A stretch of 64,000 nt of DNA from Cladorrhinum sp. PSN259 (taxonomy: Eukaryota; Ascomycota; Sordariomycetes; Sordariales; Podosporaceae), in contig MU867097.1 in assembly GCA_033725935.1 (NCBI GenBank), forward strand, positions 62,001 to 126,000, given 5' to 3'. This document shows positions 1 through 10,500 of this stretch, one piece after another. The notes under the pieces are model-generated. The model saw only the letters and a list, made by a program, of their open reading frames with translations, did not search any database and had not been told where the DNA came from. The stretch's first letter is position 1; each line of letters starts with the position of its first letter. Position numbers and translations under genes: made by a program.

Positions 1-1
1 T

Positions 2-1606
2 TTCCAGACCTCTTATCTTTATGCCGAGGATGGTCTCGAAATTTCTTCGGATGCTCCCAACTCCGCAGCCCATGCTGAATTGTGGTCTGCTTTGGCACTG
101 GCATCGCTTCAGGATGCGGCCTGCTCAGAATCTGTCTCCGTCGAGACGGCTTATTGCCTTTGCCCAAAAGACATATATGGTATCGCCCGTGGCCTAGTTC
201 CTTCGGAATATGGGCCATTTCAGATCAATCATGCAAGAGCCCTGGTGCTTCTCGCTCTGGTTGGTCTCACTCGGGGTGATCCGAATTGTGCTTCACTACT
301 AATAGGATCCGCCATCCGGATTGCTTTCAGCACGACTGATCCTCCTGAGCGAGTTAATTCTGATAAGGAGCAACAAAATATACAAGCCGTGTTGATGGCT
401 TGCTTCATTGTGGAAACTATTCTTTCTGTCCGCTATAATATCCTCCCTCATCTGAGAGACGAAGCTGTTTCGTGCATGGCCCCATTAACAGAGGACGGAA
501 TGGACCAATGGTATGCGTGTTTATTTTTCATTTTGTCCAAACGTTCAACTAACCTCAATAGGGAGCCATGGACACCATGTGAAGGTTTTGGAAGCAATCT
601 GGCCAATGGTCGCCAATCTAGGAATCCAGCTTTCTGTATTAGTACCTTTAACCAAATTCATGAGATATTCAAGGTTGTTTCCCAGGATCTTTCAGCCAGA
701 AGACGGGGAGTTTCCGCTCGAGAGCGGACACTGATCTCTATTGGTCGTTTACAACAATCTCTCAACCCCAACTCGCCATTTGGGAACTTGTTGGCGCCAG
801 GCGTAAACCCGCTTGTGCCCACATTTTCCATTATCCGAGCAATTTACCTTTGGGCCAGCATACTCGCTGACCCCTATTCGGACCCGCCTATCGCTACTCT
901 CAAAGACACGCTCAACCAATATCAAAAACGATTTGGGCAATGCTCCATTCCTTCTATTCTTTCGGCATGTGTAGCATCTCTTGCAGGAGAAGCCCATTTG
1001 ACAGTCCACGGACCGCAGCATAGGGAACAACTGAGGGACTTGGCATTGACTTACGCATCTACGGCAGCAGGTGAAGGGCAGTACAGTTCAATGACCTTTA
1101 CTTCACATCTTGGGCTGGCATCACCATCAACAGACAGACAACAAGATGTTATATCATCATCCAAATTTTCCGGGCCAGTCAACCCAGTCACGGCAATACC
1201 GTATCTTGCAGCAGGGTCGTTTTACCCTAACCAGATCATGCCCATGTCACAACACCCTCAACAGCGCGACGGATCTTACGGGAACCTTACGAATCAGAGA
1301 CTAACTAATCCTTATGACCACCGCCGGTCCAGTGGTTCGCCGCCACCGCTGCCGCGAACTGACTCAATCGACATGCAGCTGGGCCCCAGTGTGACTTACA
1401 GGATGGCTAACGTTGGTCAAAATCACAATCAACTAATACCACAGGGATTTGGTGGTAATCCAGACTACGATGCGCTCCTGGATGATCTTGCATCCATTGA
1501 ATGTACCGACGCGATCGATGTTGACCCTCAGTTCATGACGAACTTGGGTTTTGCTCCTGGATGTGATATGGCAGAGATATTTACGAGAGATTTTGGCGGT
1601 GTATAG
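2..1606 (+). CDS. Fungal transcription factor (Zn2Cys6/MHR type), C-terminal part
   Basis: Partial gene: the reading frame is open from base 2, so the start and any DNA-binding domain lie left of the window. Proposed exons are 2-510 and 562-1606, giving 517 residues. The intron (511-561, 51 nt) has a GTATGC donor, a CTAACC branch site and a TAG acceptor, and splicing joins the tryptophan in DQW-EPW. The first half has the helical character of the fungal-specific middle homology region (ALVLLALVGLTRG, then a second helix pair and the hydrophilic EPWTPCEGFG loop). The tail is Ser/Pro/Gln-rich and ends in an acidic segment (DYDALLDDLASIE, then DVDPQFMTNLGFAPG) typical of an activation domain. 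The overall look recalls QutA/QA-1F-like or sugar-response regulators, but I cannot assign a target pathway without the N-terminus. Fungal regulator: fairly sure; specific identity: not. Confidence 0.75.
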   Translation, partial: FQTSYLYAEDGLEISSDAPNSAAHAELWSALALASLQDAACSESVSVETAYCLCPKDIYGIARGLVPSEYGPFQINHARALVLLALVGLTRGDPNCASLLIGSAIRIAFSTTDPPERVNSDKEQQNIQAVLMACFIVETILSVRYNILPHLRDEAVSCMAPLTEDGMDQWYACLFFILSKRSTNLNREPWTPCEGFGSNLANGRQSRNPAFCISTFNQIHEIFKVVSQDLSARRRGVSARERTLISIGRLQQSLNPNSPFGNLLAPGVNPLVPTFSIIRAIYLWASILADPYSDPPIATLKDTLNQYQKRFGQCSIPSILSACVASLAGEAHLTVHGPQHREQLRDLALTYASTAAGEGQYSSMTFTSHLGLASPSTDRQQDVISSSKFSGPVNPVTAIPYLAAGSFYPNQIMPMSQHPQQRDGSYGNLTNQRLTNPYDHRRSSGSPPPLPRTDSIDMQLGPSVTYRMANVGQNHNQLIPQGFGGNPDYDALLDDLASIECTDAIDVDPQFMTNLGFAPGCDMAEIFTRDFGGV

Positions 1607-1734
1607 TGATGGTGTTTAGATACCTATAGTTCTTTGTATACAGTAGATGAGCGCTCTCTGTTGTAAGGCTGGAGAGGAGGGAAGCCGTCGTATTGAGGGC
1701 TCATCGCGACGAAGATATCCAACAAATGCAACAA

Positions 1735-1849
1735 GGCAAGATGGCCGAGCGGTCTAAGGCGCCACGTTAAGGTGATTTACCCTTAATCAACATCCTAACA
1801 CTGGATTCCGTGGTCCGAAAGGGCGTGGGTTCGAATCCCACTCTTGTCA
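1735..1849 (+). tRNA. tRNA-Leu(AAG), intron-containing
   Basis: Acceptor arms GGCAAGA (1735-1741) and TCTTGTC (1842-1848) pair with one G-T, followed by discriminator A at 1849. The D arm, a long class II variable arm and the T arm GTGGGTTCGAATCCCAC are all present. Anticodon stem CCACG pairs with CGTGG (1809-1813), and the anticodon AAG is at 1769-1771. A 35-nt intron (1773-1807) sits in the canonical place one base after the anticodon. A near-identical copy lies inverted at 12457-12565. Confidence 0.95.
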
Positions 1850-2598
1850 TGGCAGTAAATACCTCATATGAGCGTTCATTTTTTGCGTGATTTTTCTCCC
1901 CAAGTTTTTATGGTTTGAATTTGATTGGGACATTGAGAGAGAAGGGTTGTGAAAGTCCAGGTTGTTGACTTTGAACTTGATGCTAAATAACTAAGGGAGG
2001 TGTGCAAGAAATTCATGGGTTGTTTTAAATTGAAGATTGCAGAAGAAATTTCAGGCCAGAGAGACGGGAGGGACACTTTGCTTTCAAAAGTCTCAACACC
2101 ATTGCTTCCCTGGAAGTTTTGCATGCAGTCCAACAAGTAAAACTTTATTACTATCGAGGTAAAAACAGGACCGTTTCAGGAGCACGAGGCCCACCCTCGA
2201 AAACAGCAAGAAATAAACTTGGGAAGAGAAGTTTGTAGTAAGTACTGTTCATTTGTTTGTATATGTTGATCAAAAATATTATTTTGTAAAGAGAGTAAAG
2301 TAAATATGTAAATATATTAATTCGCCTAAAGAAAAAAAAAAGAAAAAAAAAAGAAAGAAACCGTTTCCCTTCTTTTTTTTCTCACCGAAAACAGAAATAT
2401 ATCAAAAGAAAAAGAATTGATTGCTTGTTAAAAGTTTCAAAGGTTACTGGGTTTTTTTTTTCTTTCACACTAAAGAAAAAAAATAAACGCAAAAAAGAAG
2501 GAATGAAAATGCATACGAAAAAAAAAAAAATTTTGAAAAAATTTAAATTTCGTTTCAAGATATTTATCTTATGGACATACGGATATATCAAAACTTGA
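1850..2598. other. Intergenic, AT-rich
   Basis: AT-rich spacer between the two tRNA genes with several poly-A/poly-T runs (for example 2330-2360 and 2518-2530). The short ORFs here are low complexity. No coding signal seen. Confidence 0.6.
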
Positions 2599-2670
2599 TG
2601 CCCACTATCAGAATCGAACTGATGACCTTATCATTACTAGTGATACGCTCTACCACTGAGCCAAGCGGGC
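2599..2670 (-). tRNA. tRNA-Thr(AGT)
   Basis: On the minus strand, acceptor GCCCGCT pairs with AGTGGGC (one G-T). The D arm has GCTCAGTGGTAGAGC, the anticodon stem TATCA/TGATA encloses loop CTAGTAA with anticodon AGT (Thr), and the T arm is ATCAGTTCGATTCTGAT. There is no intron and all arms are intact. Confidence 0.95.
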
Positions 2671-3326
2671 TACTCTGAAAGTTCTTTTTGATCCCGCATC
2701 ACAGCAACTTATCAATCAGACTGGGATTTGCTGCCTATTACGTGCTATGCTTGGTATTGATTCGTCTTTGATGCTTTTGTTTAAACATTAAATTGTCAGG
2801 ACTTATGGCATCTGCGGCCCTGCTTGTGTCTAGATGAGATGATGCTGTGTAATGGTTAAGACAGTAGTAGTAAATAAGTGAGAGAGTAAAAATCCGTGTG
2901 ATATGTTTGTTGTTGTAATGGAGATTAAAAAACAGGGGAAGCAGTGAGTGAGTGGAAGGATGTTAGAGAAAACTTGTGATAATGCTTCCCTCTATACAGG
3001 TATCCAGCTTTTCTAACTCGACTGAGGGTGGAAGAGATGTGATTGTGCAGTGTTTTCAGCGGGTTTCTTGAAACAGACAACTGCAAAAAAAAACCCCAAA
3101 AAAACCAAAAAAAACAAGAGAGTGTAAGAGACAAGGTAGTTTGAGAATAGATGACTGCGGTGATAAGGGTAAAAGATTATCGATGCATTCTCATTTCTGA
3201 ACGACCAGATTGTTACACATGAAGCGTTAAATAAGCTCTCAAAAAAAAAGAACTCGAAATAGTCAGTCACATCAGACCACCCGCTCCAAGCGCCAACATA
3301 AAACATATGCCACTGACAACCCCCTA
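2671..3326. other. Intergenic
   Basis: Spacer between tRNA-Thr and the 3' end of the fumarate reductase gene. It contains A/C low-complexity tracts near 3085-3118 and presumably the 3' untranslated region of that gene. No gene seen. Confidence 0.6.
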
Positions 3327-4931
3327 TTATTTCTTCACAACAGCAGCAGCCGCCTGTTCACCAGCAATCCGCCCAAAAACAACACACTCCAACAACGAAC
3401 TCCCTCCAAGCCTGTTATCCCCGTGCAAACCCCCCGTAATCTCTCCAGCAGCCCAAAGTCCCTCAATAGTCTTCTCTCCTCCCTCCTCATCCCCCAATTT
3501 AGACCTCAAAATCTGTGACCGTTCATTAAACACCGCCCCTCCCATGCAAAAATGCGTAATGGGCGTCACCCTTCCAAAACAAACTTCCTTTTCCCCTTCT
3601 TCTATTTCCTCAGGTTTCAAACTCCAGTGTCCGAATTCTTTACGACCAAACGAATCCTTCGTTTGCCCGGCGACAATTTGAGCGTACTCGAATAATGTTT
3701 GTCTTGTCTGAGAATCCAACTCCTTCATCTTCTTCTTTTGTAGCAGACCCTTCCAGAGATAAAACCCAACATGCCCTGCTGCTGCGTCGGTAGCTCCAGG
3801 ATCTAATAGCAGCTGGACGTCCCATTGTCGTAGTGTACTCCCTTCATCTTGAGCGGGTGGGAGTGCCATTATGGTGTTGCTGACTTTCTCTCTCGTATCT
3901 AACTCGTTGAAAATTCTCTTTCCTTTGTGGAGTAAAATCCCGCCCTCACCGCGCAACATCTCAGCTGCGAGGAATTTGACCCGACTGTCTGGACTGGCTG
4001 GGTCTACAAAACCAGTGGGGTGGATCTGAACACTGTCCATATCTACCAGCTGAGCACCTACTTCAGCCAGGATACTGTGCGCTCCAGGTCTGGGATCGTT
4101 GGTTGAAGGCATGCCATCCAGGTCCGGTCGGTACTTGGCTAGTAAACCGTGCGTATCACCTGCGAAGCCTCCTGTGGTGAAGATTACTGGCCCTTGGATG
4201 GTTTGTGGCGGTTCCGAAGAAGAGAGTTTATATTCCACTCCGGTGACTTTGTTGTCGTCGTCGGTGAGAAGCATGGTAACTTCACAATTCGTAAGTAACT
4301 GGAATTTATCTTCTCCTTGTTCCTTGAGCTTATTAAGCATTGCCGTAATGATAGCTGCCCCTGGGGGTGTTTTGCCTGCTCCTCGATGGGTGCGGGGGTA
4401 GCTGTGTCCTCCCAGCAAAGCGACGACGCTGAGGTCGACGCCTAGGTCAACTAGAAAGTCGATGGCGCTCGCTGAACGGTTCGTGAGGGTGGAAATAAGT
4501 GCTTCGCGGTGTTTTTGATCGCTGACAGATGCGTCACGAAGCCGGGCTCCAGCGGACCGGACAGTATCCTCCCAGAAGGATTCATCGATTCCTAGCTTCG
4601 CAACAGGCTGGAACTGCGTCGGTGCGCCATTGATTCCCGAGGAAGCTTTGATGCTGTTGCCACCTGGTTTGGCTGCGCGCTCAAGGAGGCGAACGGATGG
4701 TGCACCTGCTCGGAGGGCTGATAGGGATGCAGAGAGTCCTGCGAGGCCTGCGCCGACCACAATTACTGGTCGGGTATTTGGTGTAGCCATGTCACCAGTG
4801 GTAAAAGATGATGGAAAAGTAGATTGTTGATTCGTATAAGTGAGGCGGTGGAATAACACGGCCGTAAAAGGTATCAAGACACTCAGTAACACAACAAATA
4901 GAAGACGGCGTGTTGTCATGACACTTTCCAT
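3327..4931 (-). CDS. FAD-dependent fumarate reductase, OSM1/FRD1-like
   Basis: Intronless, 534 residues. It belongs to the soluble flavoprotein fumarate reductase family, which reduces fumarate to succinate and reoxidises FADH2 under low oxygen, including in oxidative protein folding. Residues 8-31 form a basic-then-hydrophobic segment (RRLLFVVLLSVLIPF) suggesting a signal anchor. From about residue 55 there is a dinucleotide-binding motif VVGAGLAGLSAS, then the ribityl/pyrophosphate region GGNSIKASSGINGA. The family motif HPTGF and the C-terminal FAD signature NRLGGSSLLECVVFGRIAG are present. There is no fused cytochrome b5 domain. An in-frame Met48 just before the flavin fold (ATG at 4790-4788) could start a cytosolic form. 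The ATG at 4931 is chosen because it gives the targeting segment. Confidence 0.93.
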   Translation of the reverse strand: MESVMTTRRLLFVVLLSVLIPFTAVLFHRLTYTNQQSTFPSSFTTGDMATPNTRPVIVVGAGLAGLSASLSALRAGAPSVRLLERAAKPGGNSIKASSGINGAPTQFQPVAKLGIDESFWEDTVRSAGARLRDASVSDQKHREALISTLTNRSASAIDFLVDLGVDLSVVALLGGHSYPRTHRGAGKTPPGAAIITAMLNKLKEQGEDKFQLLTNCEVTMLLTDDDNKVTGVEYKLSSSEPPQTIQGPVIFTTGGFAGDTHGLLAKYRPDLDGMPSTNDPRPGAHSILAEVGAQLVDMDSVQIHPTGFVDPASPDSRVKFLAAEMLRGEGGILLHKGKRIFNELDTREKVSNTIMALPPAQDEGSTLRQWDVQLLLDPGATDAAAGHVGFYLWKGLLQKKKMKELDSQTRQTLFEYAQIVAGQTKDSFGRKEFGHWSLKPEEIEEGEKEVCFGRVTPITHFCMGGAVFNERSQILRSKLGDEEGGEKTIEGLWAAGEITGGLHGDNRLGGSSLLECVVFGRIAGEQAAAAVVKK

Positions 4932-6398
4932 AAGTCTTTGCGAATTGCAAAAAAAAAAGCACGAAAAGAAATGATCTAAAGAGATGAGGCGGAGACAACC
5001 AGTTCTTATGCCTTCAAATGATGGTTAAGTGTTGAACAGCTTATTGCGTGGTCCTTCCCGAATGTCGTCCAAAGTCGGGGAAGAATCAGGTGATATTCGA
5101 TTGATCTCGAAAGGTGTCTTGCGCGATTCGCCGTCTAACCGCGCCGGGTTTCTAGAAGGCCCAATACCGGGACCGTGCGAAGGAGAAGAATCATCTCGAA
5201 CTCTCATAATTTTATTTCTACGTGTTGCGGCGATTGACAGAAAGTCTGAGGGGGAAAAGTTGCACGACTGATTGATGCGCAACGATAGACACTGGATCTC
5301 TCATTTGACAGTACAAGTCAAAACACAGCATAAACTCCGACTCGACGAAACCTACCACGACAGACAAATCTTGTACAGCCCTCCTGTCGCAAGCTGCATG
5401 CATAGTGCAAGTTACAATTGCAAATATTAAATATAAGCCTTATTGCATGGCCTTGTCCGCCCATCAAAAATCCCAGAGCAATCGAGAGAGAGTGCTGCTG
5501 TTGTCAACTCAGACCAAATGCTAATTGAGCTGCAGATGTCAGGCCACTGCAAAATAAGAAACTCAAGCCAAGCCCAAGCTCCTTGGCATCCCAACAAGGG
5601 CAGCGCAACTCTCGGCCTCTAAATACTTATCATGGCAGCACGTGCTCCATGCCTCCATCAATAACCACGTATCCTCAGGGGTTTGATTGAGGATTAAAAG
5701 TTGATCCTCAACCCTCAACAGAGCAGAATCCACTTCACCAAGTCCAAAGAATCCATCTTTCTGGATCCCGTCCATCAAACCCCATAACAGCCAGCCAAGG
5801 ATCAAGGGAAAGCGGCAATTGCATTTTGCCCAAAATTGGAAACCTGCCACTGGAAAACCCCCCCCCCCCCAAAAAAAAAAAAAAAAAAAAAAGAGAATCC
5901 CCAGCATCACAGATCCAACAAAGGTGGATACCAAACCATTTCCTAGAACTACGGTTCCCTTCCAAACGTCAACTCACAAAAAAATTAACGAGGAAAGAAG
6001 AATCGGGGAAATTTTCAGGATGCCTTTTTTGTGAGTGGTGAAATAGAAAAAGAACAGGCGTAATTGTGGTATCCATTCCCCGTGAAGTGGAATGCAAGTA
6101 CAATCGCTATCATCTCTAATACACTACCCCAAACAGTAGTACATCCGTCGTAAATTGTGGCATTTCATGAACGCCTCGCCCCTCGAATCAGAATCGCACT
6201 GATCTGTCGAGATTAAACAACGTAGAAAATGTGTCGCCCGTCCAAACGGGAAAAAGAACCTTTCCGGTGTCCCAAAAATCCGTGATATTTACCCAACCAA
6301 TGAAGAAAACCCCTGCTGATCCTATGATCCCCATCCCCCAGACCGCTGTTGAAAGAGAAACGAGAAGCATTTACTTAATCATGACGAAATTTATTTGT
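4932..6398. other. Intergenic, with mononucleotide block
   Basis: Promoter side of the fumarate reductase gene and 3' side of the acetate transporter gene. Overlapping short ORFs on both strands at about 5025-5282 show no family resemblance. A C13-A22 block lies at 5858-5892. No gene supported. Confidence 0.6.
5858..5892. repeat. C13/A22 mononucleotide block
   Basis: A run of 13 C immediately followed by 22 A. The same C-run/A-run arrangement (or its complement) recurs near 36312 and 44751. Confidence 0.9.
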
Positions 6399-7533
6399 TC
6401 AAGCCCTAGATTCCCGGGTGGCAGCCTTGGCAAGTCTGATCTCACGGCCCTTCTCAGACCAGGGGAAGTGAAAGACGGGAATAAGGAAGAAAGAGTTGCT
6501 ATATTACAAGCATTGCGTCAGCGATTAAGCTCAAAAAGAAAATAGGGTCACCGGATCTGGCGGGGAGATCGTCGCCTTGGCAGATGCAACAGTGCCATCA
6601 AGTAATAAGGGGAATGCGGGGTAGTAGTGAGGGAGAAGCTAAAACAAAAGTAGAAAACATACCTGCTGTCGGCAATACCGGCAAACGCATTATACCAGGC
6701 CAAAAATGCAGCGATCATACCGAAACCGCCACCAGCCTTTTGGAGGTGGCCAGCCGCAGTTGTGGCTCCGTTGTTCACGGCAAAGTCTCCGCAGGCAAGC
6801 ATGAGGAAGGCAAGGTCCAGGGTGAAGAACAGGAGGAAGAACATGACCGTAGACCGAAGTGTGCAGAGCAGAAGAATTGTCGTGAAGATGAACCAGCCTG
6901 TCAGGAAAATACCAACTGCCGAGTTGGTCATATGAGGGTCAATGGCTTCCGTAGCAGGGTTGCGGTATGGTCCGCCCGGGCCAATGATGTTCCAGTTAGG
7001 AGTGAGCAAGATGCCATAGGCGATCCAGAAACCACCATAGGATGAGAGTGCCGTGGCACCGAAAGTGTTACCAACAGCCATTTCCCTGTCGTCACTATTA
7101 GAACTGATTCATCATGTCAAGTATCTAATGAAGCAAGCACATACCACATGCCAGCCAGAAGCTGGACGAGACCGCCATAGCCCAAGGCCAAGGGAACGGC
7201 GATATTGGGAGCTGTGATGCCGCGGGCGCCCAAGTTGACTGCCGAGAGGACAAAAGTTGTGAGGGCAAATGCGCTCAGACCCAGGGGTGCCGGGTTGGCG
7301 AACTTGCGGCCCTCGACCGGGCGGTAGAGACCGGGCTGGAATTCACCACCGAAGGCCGGAAGACGTGCCTCGTCACCGGCATGGATGTGGGCCATCGGGT
7401 TCCGGGGATCATAGGCATAGTTGCCACCACCCCGCAGGTAGCCGGGATGGTTGCCATTGGGATTGGAACCAGATGAGTGGCTGATCTGCTTCTCGAGATT
7501 ATTCCCGTGTGAGTTTTCTGCCATTTTGCTCAT
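6399..7533 (-). CDS. Acetate transporter, GPR1/FUN34/YaaH family (AcpA/Ady2/Ato-like)
   Basis: Plasma-membrane acetate/succinate permease family. Proposed exons: 7533-7145, 7085-6663, 6498-6399, giving 303 residues. Splice sites: GTATGTG...ACAG rejoins [22 protein letters not shown]...ATATAG (164 nt) rejoins [19 protein letters not shown]. The second intron can be read through into a short false tail, but the spliced C-terminus ([15 protein letters not shown]) is the family-typical one. The family signature NPAPLGL appears at about residue 81, followed by six hydrophobic segments. The first 75 residues are a hydrophilic cytosolic tail. Expression is likely carbon-source controlled, as in the family, but I did not identify a binding site. 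The long 5' flank would leave room for such control. Confidence 0.93.
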
Positions 7534-10500
7534 GATGTGGTTGACCGTGGCTATGCCTCTCGACCTTGTTGGCGATGCAGAGATATTGTCGAGGGTTGAG
7601 TGTGGGAAGGAGGAGTGAGGTAAAGAGGTAAAAGGAGGAGGAGGAACGGAAGGGTGATGATTGACTTGATATACAAACGAGTGTAGGGATTAGGGATGAC
7701 ATACCCCAACCACCGGATTCCACTAGGGTCTGGGGTCGAATTGGGGAGCAGTAGCCCGATCGCCTGGATCGTCGAGTAGGGGCCACAAGCCCAAGAAAGC
7801 ACAAACGGGTCTCCCTTTGTGCTCACTTACACCGATCGAGTAACGGGTCAACTAGGGCCCGAATGGGGTTTTTGTGTAAGGATCCGCTAGCTGTGGGCAG
7901 TTATGCCACTCCACCCAAGACTGCTGAACTGAATGAGATAGATGGTGGATGGGGTGAGTTTCTCAGATACATGGGATATAACGATTCCCTCGCTCTCCCT
8001 CAACCCCCCCAGCCACGGCAACGCCGATACGACAAATATATTGGGTCCTCATTGTCGGGGCGTTTAGGAACAACTGTTTTTATCCGTCCACATCGAATCC
8101 ATGGATATGGTACAGTACAAACGCACATTCGTCCCTGAGCTGCACTCGGATAGCAAGCCGAGCCGTTGTGAGAGAGACTGCCACAAACGAAAGCTCTCGG
8201 GGACGGGGAGAGGGCGGGCAACACTCGCCCGTGGTCCAATTTCATTGGCTTCGGCCAGTACACCGTAAGGGCAGGTGAGCCCTAGCTCCGTCAATGGAGA
8301 TGGGTGGATGGGGTGCCTCTTCCGTCAGCCAAGGGATTCCCTGGCTGTGATCGAGTTGGCAAAAGGGGTACGTAAACCAAAAGACGGCTCGGCGCTCCAT
8401 CAGATAACGGTATGTGCAACAAAGTCAGCGGCCGCAACTTGTGGAAGTGGAACCTGGGGTCTCCCCACTTGGGGACTGGAGAATCAACGCGCTCAGAGAC
8501 AGGGTGCGAGAGTTTCCACAACGCTTTCCTTGCAGGGTTCTGCATCCAAACTTCTGGAATATATTGCATGGGTTTCATGTGTGGATGATCAGCCGTTTAC
8601 TTCTTCTCAACCATAAACCGAAATCGTGTGTTGTTTGACCTTGTTGTTGCTTCTCCCGTTGGCAACCGCCACTTATGACGCTGTTTGGTCGATGATGTGA
8701 TCTGACGTCCAAAAAGCTGGGCAAAAGACCAGGCCAAGCCGGTGGCGTTTCTTTTGGCGTGCCTGACGAGCCTGGGCATAATGAGCCGCACGACCGGGAT
8801 CCCTTCAGGGTTCTGCGCCTCCATCTTGGCGGAATTGATCATTCATCCCCAGCGACGAACGTATGTCTACTCTAGCGAGGCTTCGTCCAATCTTGCTATT
8901 AGGCAGTTCCTAGTTCAGAAGGTGATGAAAGAACGAATTGCTGTCAGAGGCTTTCAAATGTCTCTGCCAGAAGTATCCACAGCAGCCTACAGCGCATCCA
9001 GCCTACAGCGTCAGCAACTTGGTAGGTGGTAGCCACTGGTGGTACGAGGGTGATCCCCCGCTGAAAATCGATGCTCGTACAACTCCCCAACATCTGCCGT
9101 CCTCGAGTCCTGATTACCCAAGCCCGAGCGCTGGCAAAGTTCTGATCGTTTAATGGGCTTGTACACGCCCCATATGATGTGCATATATTCGGGCCTCGGA
9201 TGCGTTGAAGTGTGGTTCCGTCCCTGCAGAAAATCAACTGACAGGGATGCAAAGAGATCTTAATATGGTCGAAGTAACCTTAAAGCTGCATGCCTCGATA
9301 TTCGTCGGCCAACCACTTTTGTTGAGAAGCACCCGAGGTCAGGTAACCTAGCATTTCTCCTGCTGATGGGTTTGATATTGGTGGGTTCGCAATTTAATGC
9401 TTGAATCAGAAGGAATTGGACGCAAGAACTTAGGCAATAGCCACAACGAGGATGATCCTCTCTTGTTGAACGTTTTCGTGACTTTGTTGAAGTGCGAGTG
9501 CACAAGGGCCAATTTGGTGTGAATGATGAACTGCGGTGAGAGCCAAGCAAAATGCATCGAACCTTCCAAGACACTAACATAATTGGCGCCAAGATCAGAG
9601 CTTGGCACATCAATTCCCCTGATCGATTGGCTACCACATCATGCTCTTCGCCTGCACAATCGACCTTGACAGTTGCTTCTTCTCTTCTTTGGGATAGCCA
9701 TACTTGGTACCCGGCATTGGCGTCCATGGTGTCTTTGCGACTGCCGGCTGGGCATCTGTGTTCCGTTCGCCCGAGACGCTGAGCTACAGATGCACCAAGC
9801 CAACGGACGCTACGCTGAAGCAAGAGCGTCAAATGGGGAAAAACAAGGGTTATAAAAAAAGGAATGGACAACATTGATGTCTTTTTCAATGTCAAAATCA
9901 CCACCTTCAGATGAGATCTTAGTGCGGAAGAATAGATCCAGAAGGGACTCCTCAGTTCCTCGGTCCGGATGGAAGGATTGGAAGAGGGATGCATGCTGAT
10001 CTCAGCCAAAGCAGGATGACAATCCGGGGCCCCAACATTTAGTGTGTTGGAAGCTGGGGAAAAGATGGGACGCTTGAGAAAGGTGGCTAAAACTACACGT
10101 GGAGGATCCAAGGGCAGCATCCGATGATCGAGACAACTAAACGATGCATTGGCTTCCCCCTTTTCACTAACACCAATCCACAAGGAACACCTGCCTTGCG
10201 GTTCGACAATTCTCCAATACGTATCATTCACCCCTTTCCCTCACAATCTATGTGCCTGATGATCTGGAACATCGACGTCCATCCACGTCGCCATGAGATA
10301 AATTGATGGGCCAATGGCAAATAACAGCATTTCCCCAATAAGAGGGGAAACGGAGATCAGCTCCGACCGACTTGTCGCATTGCTTGCTGACATTTAGATG
10401 ACCAAGTTGATCCCCAAGCTAGGTGGACCTCGAGCAGTCGACGACTCGAGTCCCGCTCCATTTCCGGCTCCATCCTGATTCTCCAGCTCATCCACACTGG

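Noticed and set aside
6187..6203. T-arm-like hairpin (ATCAG, 7-nt loop, CTGAT), similar to the tRNA-Thr T arm
   Set aside because: No D arm, anticodon arm or acceptor stem around it; not a tRNA.
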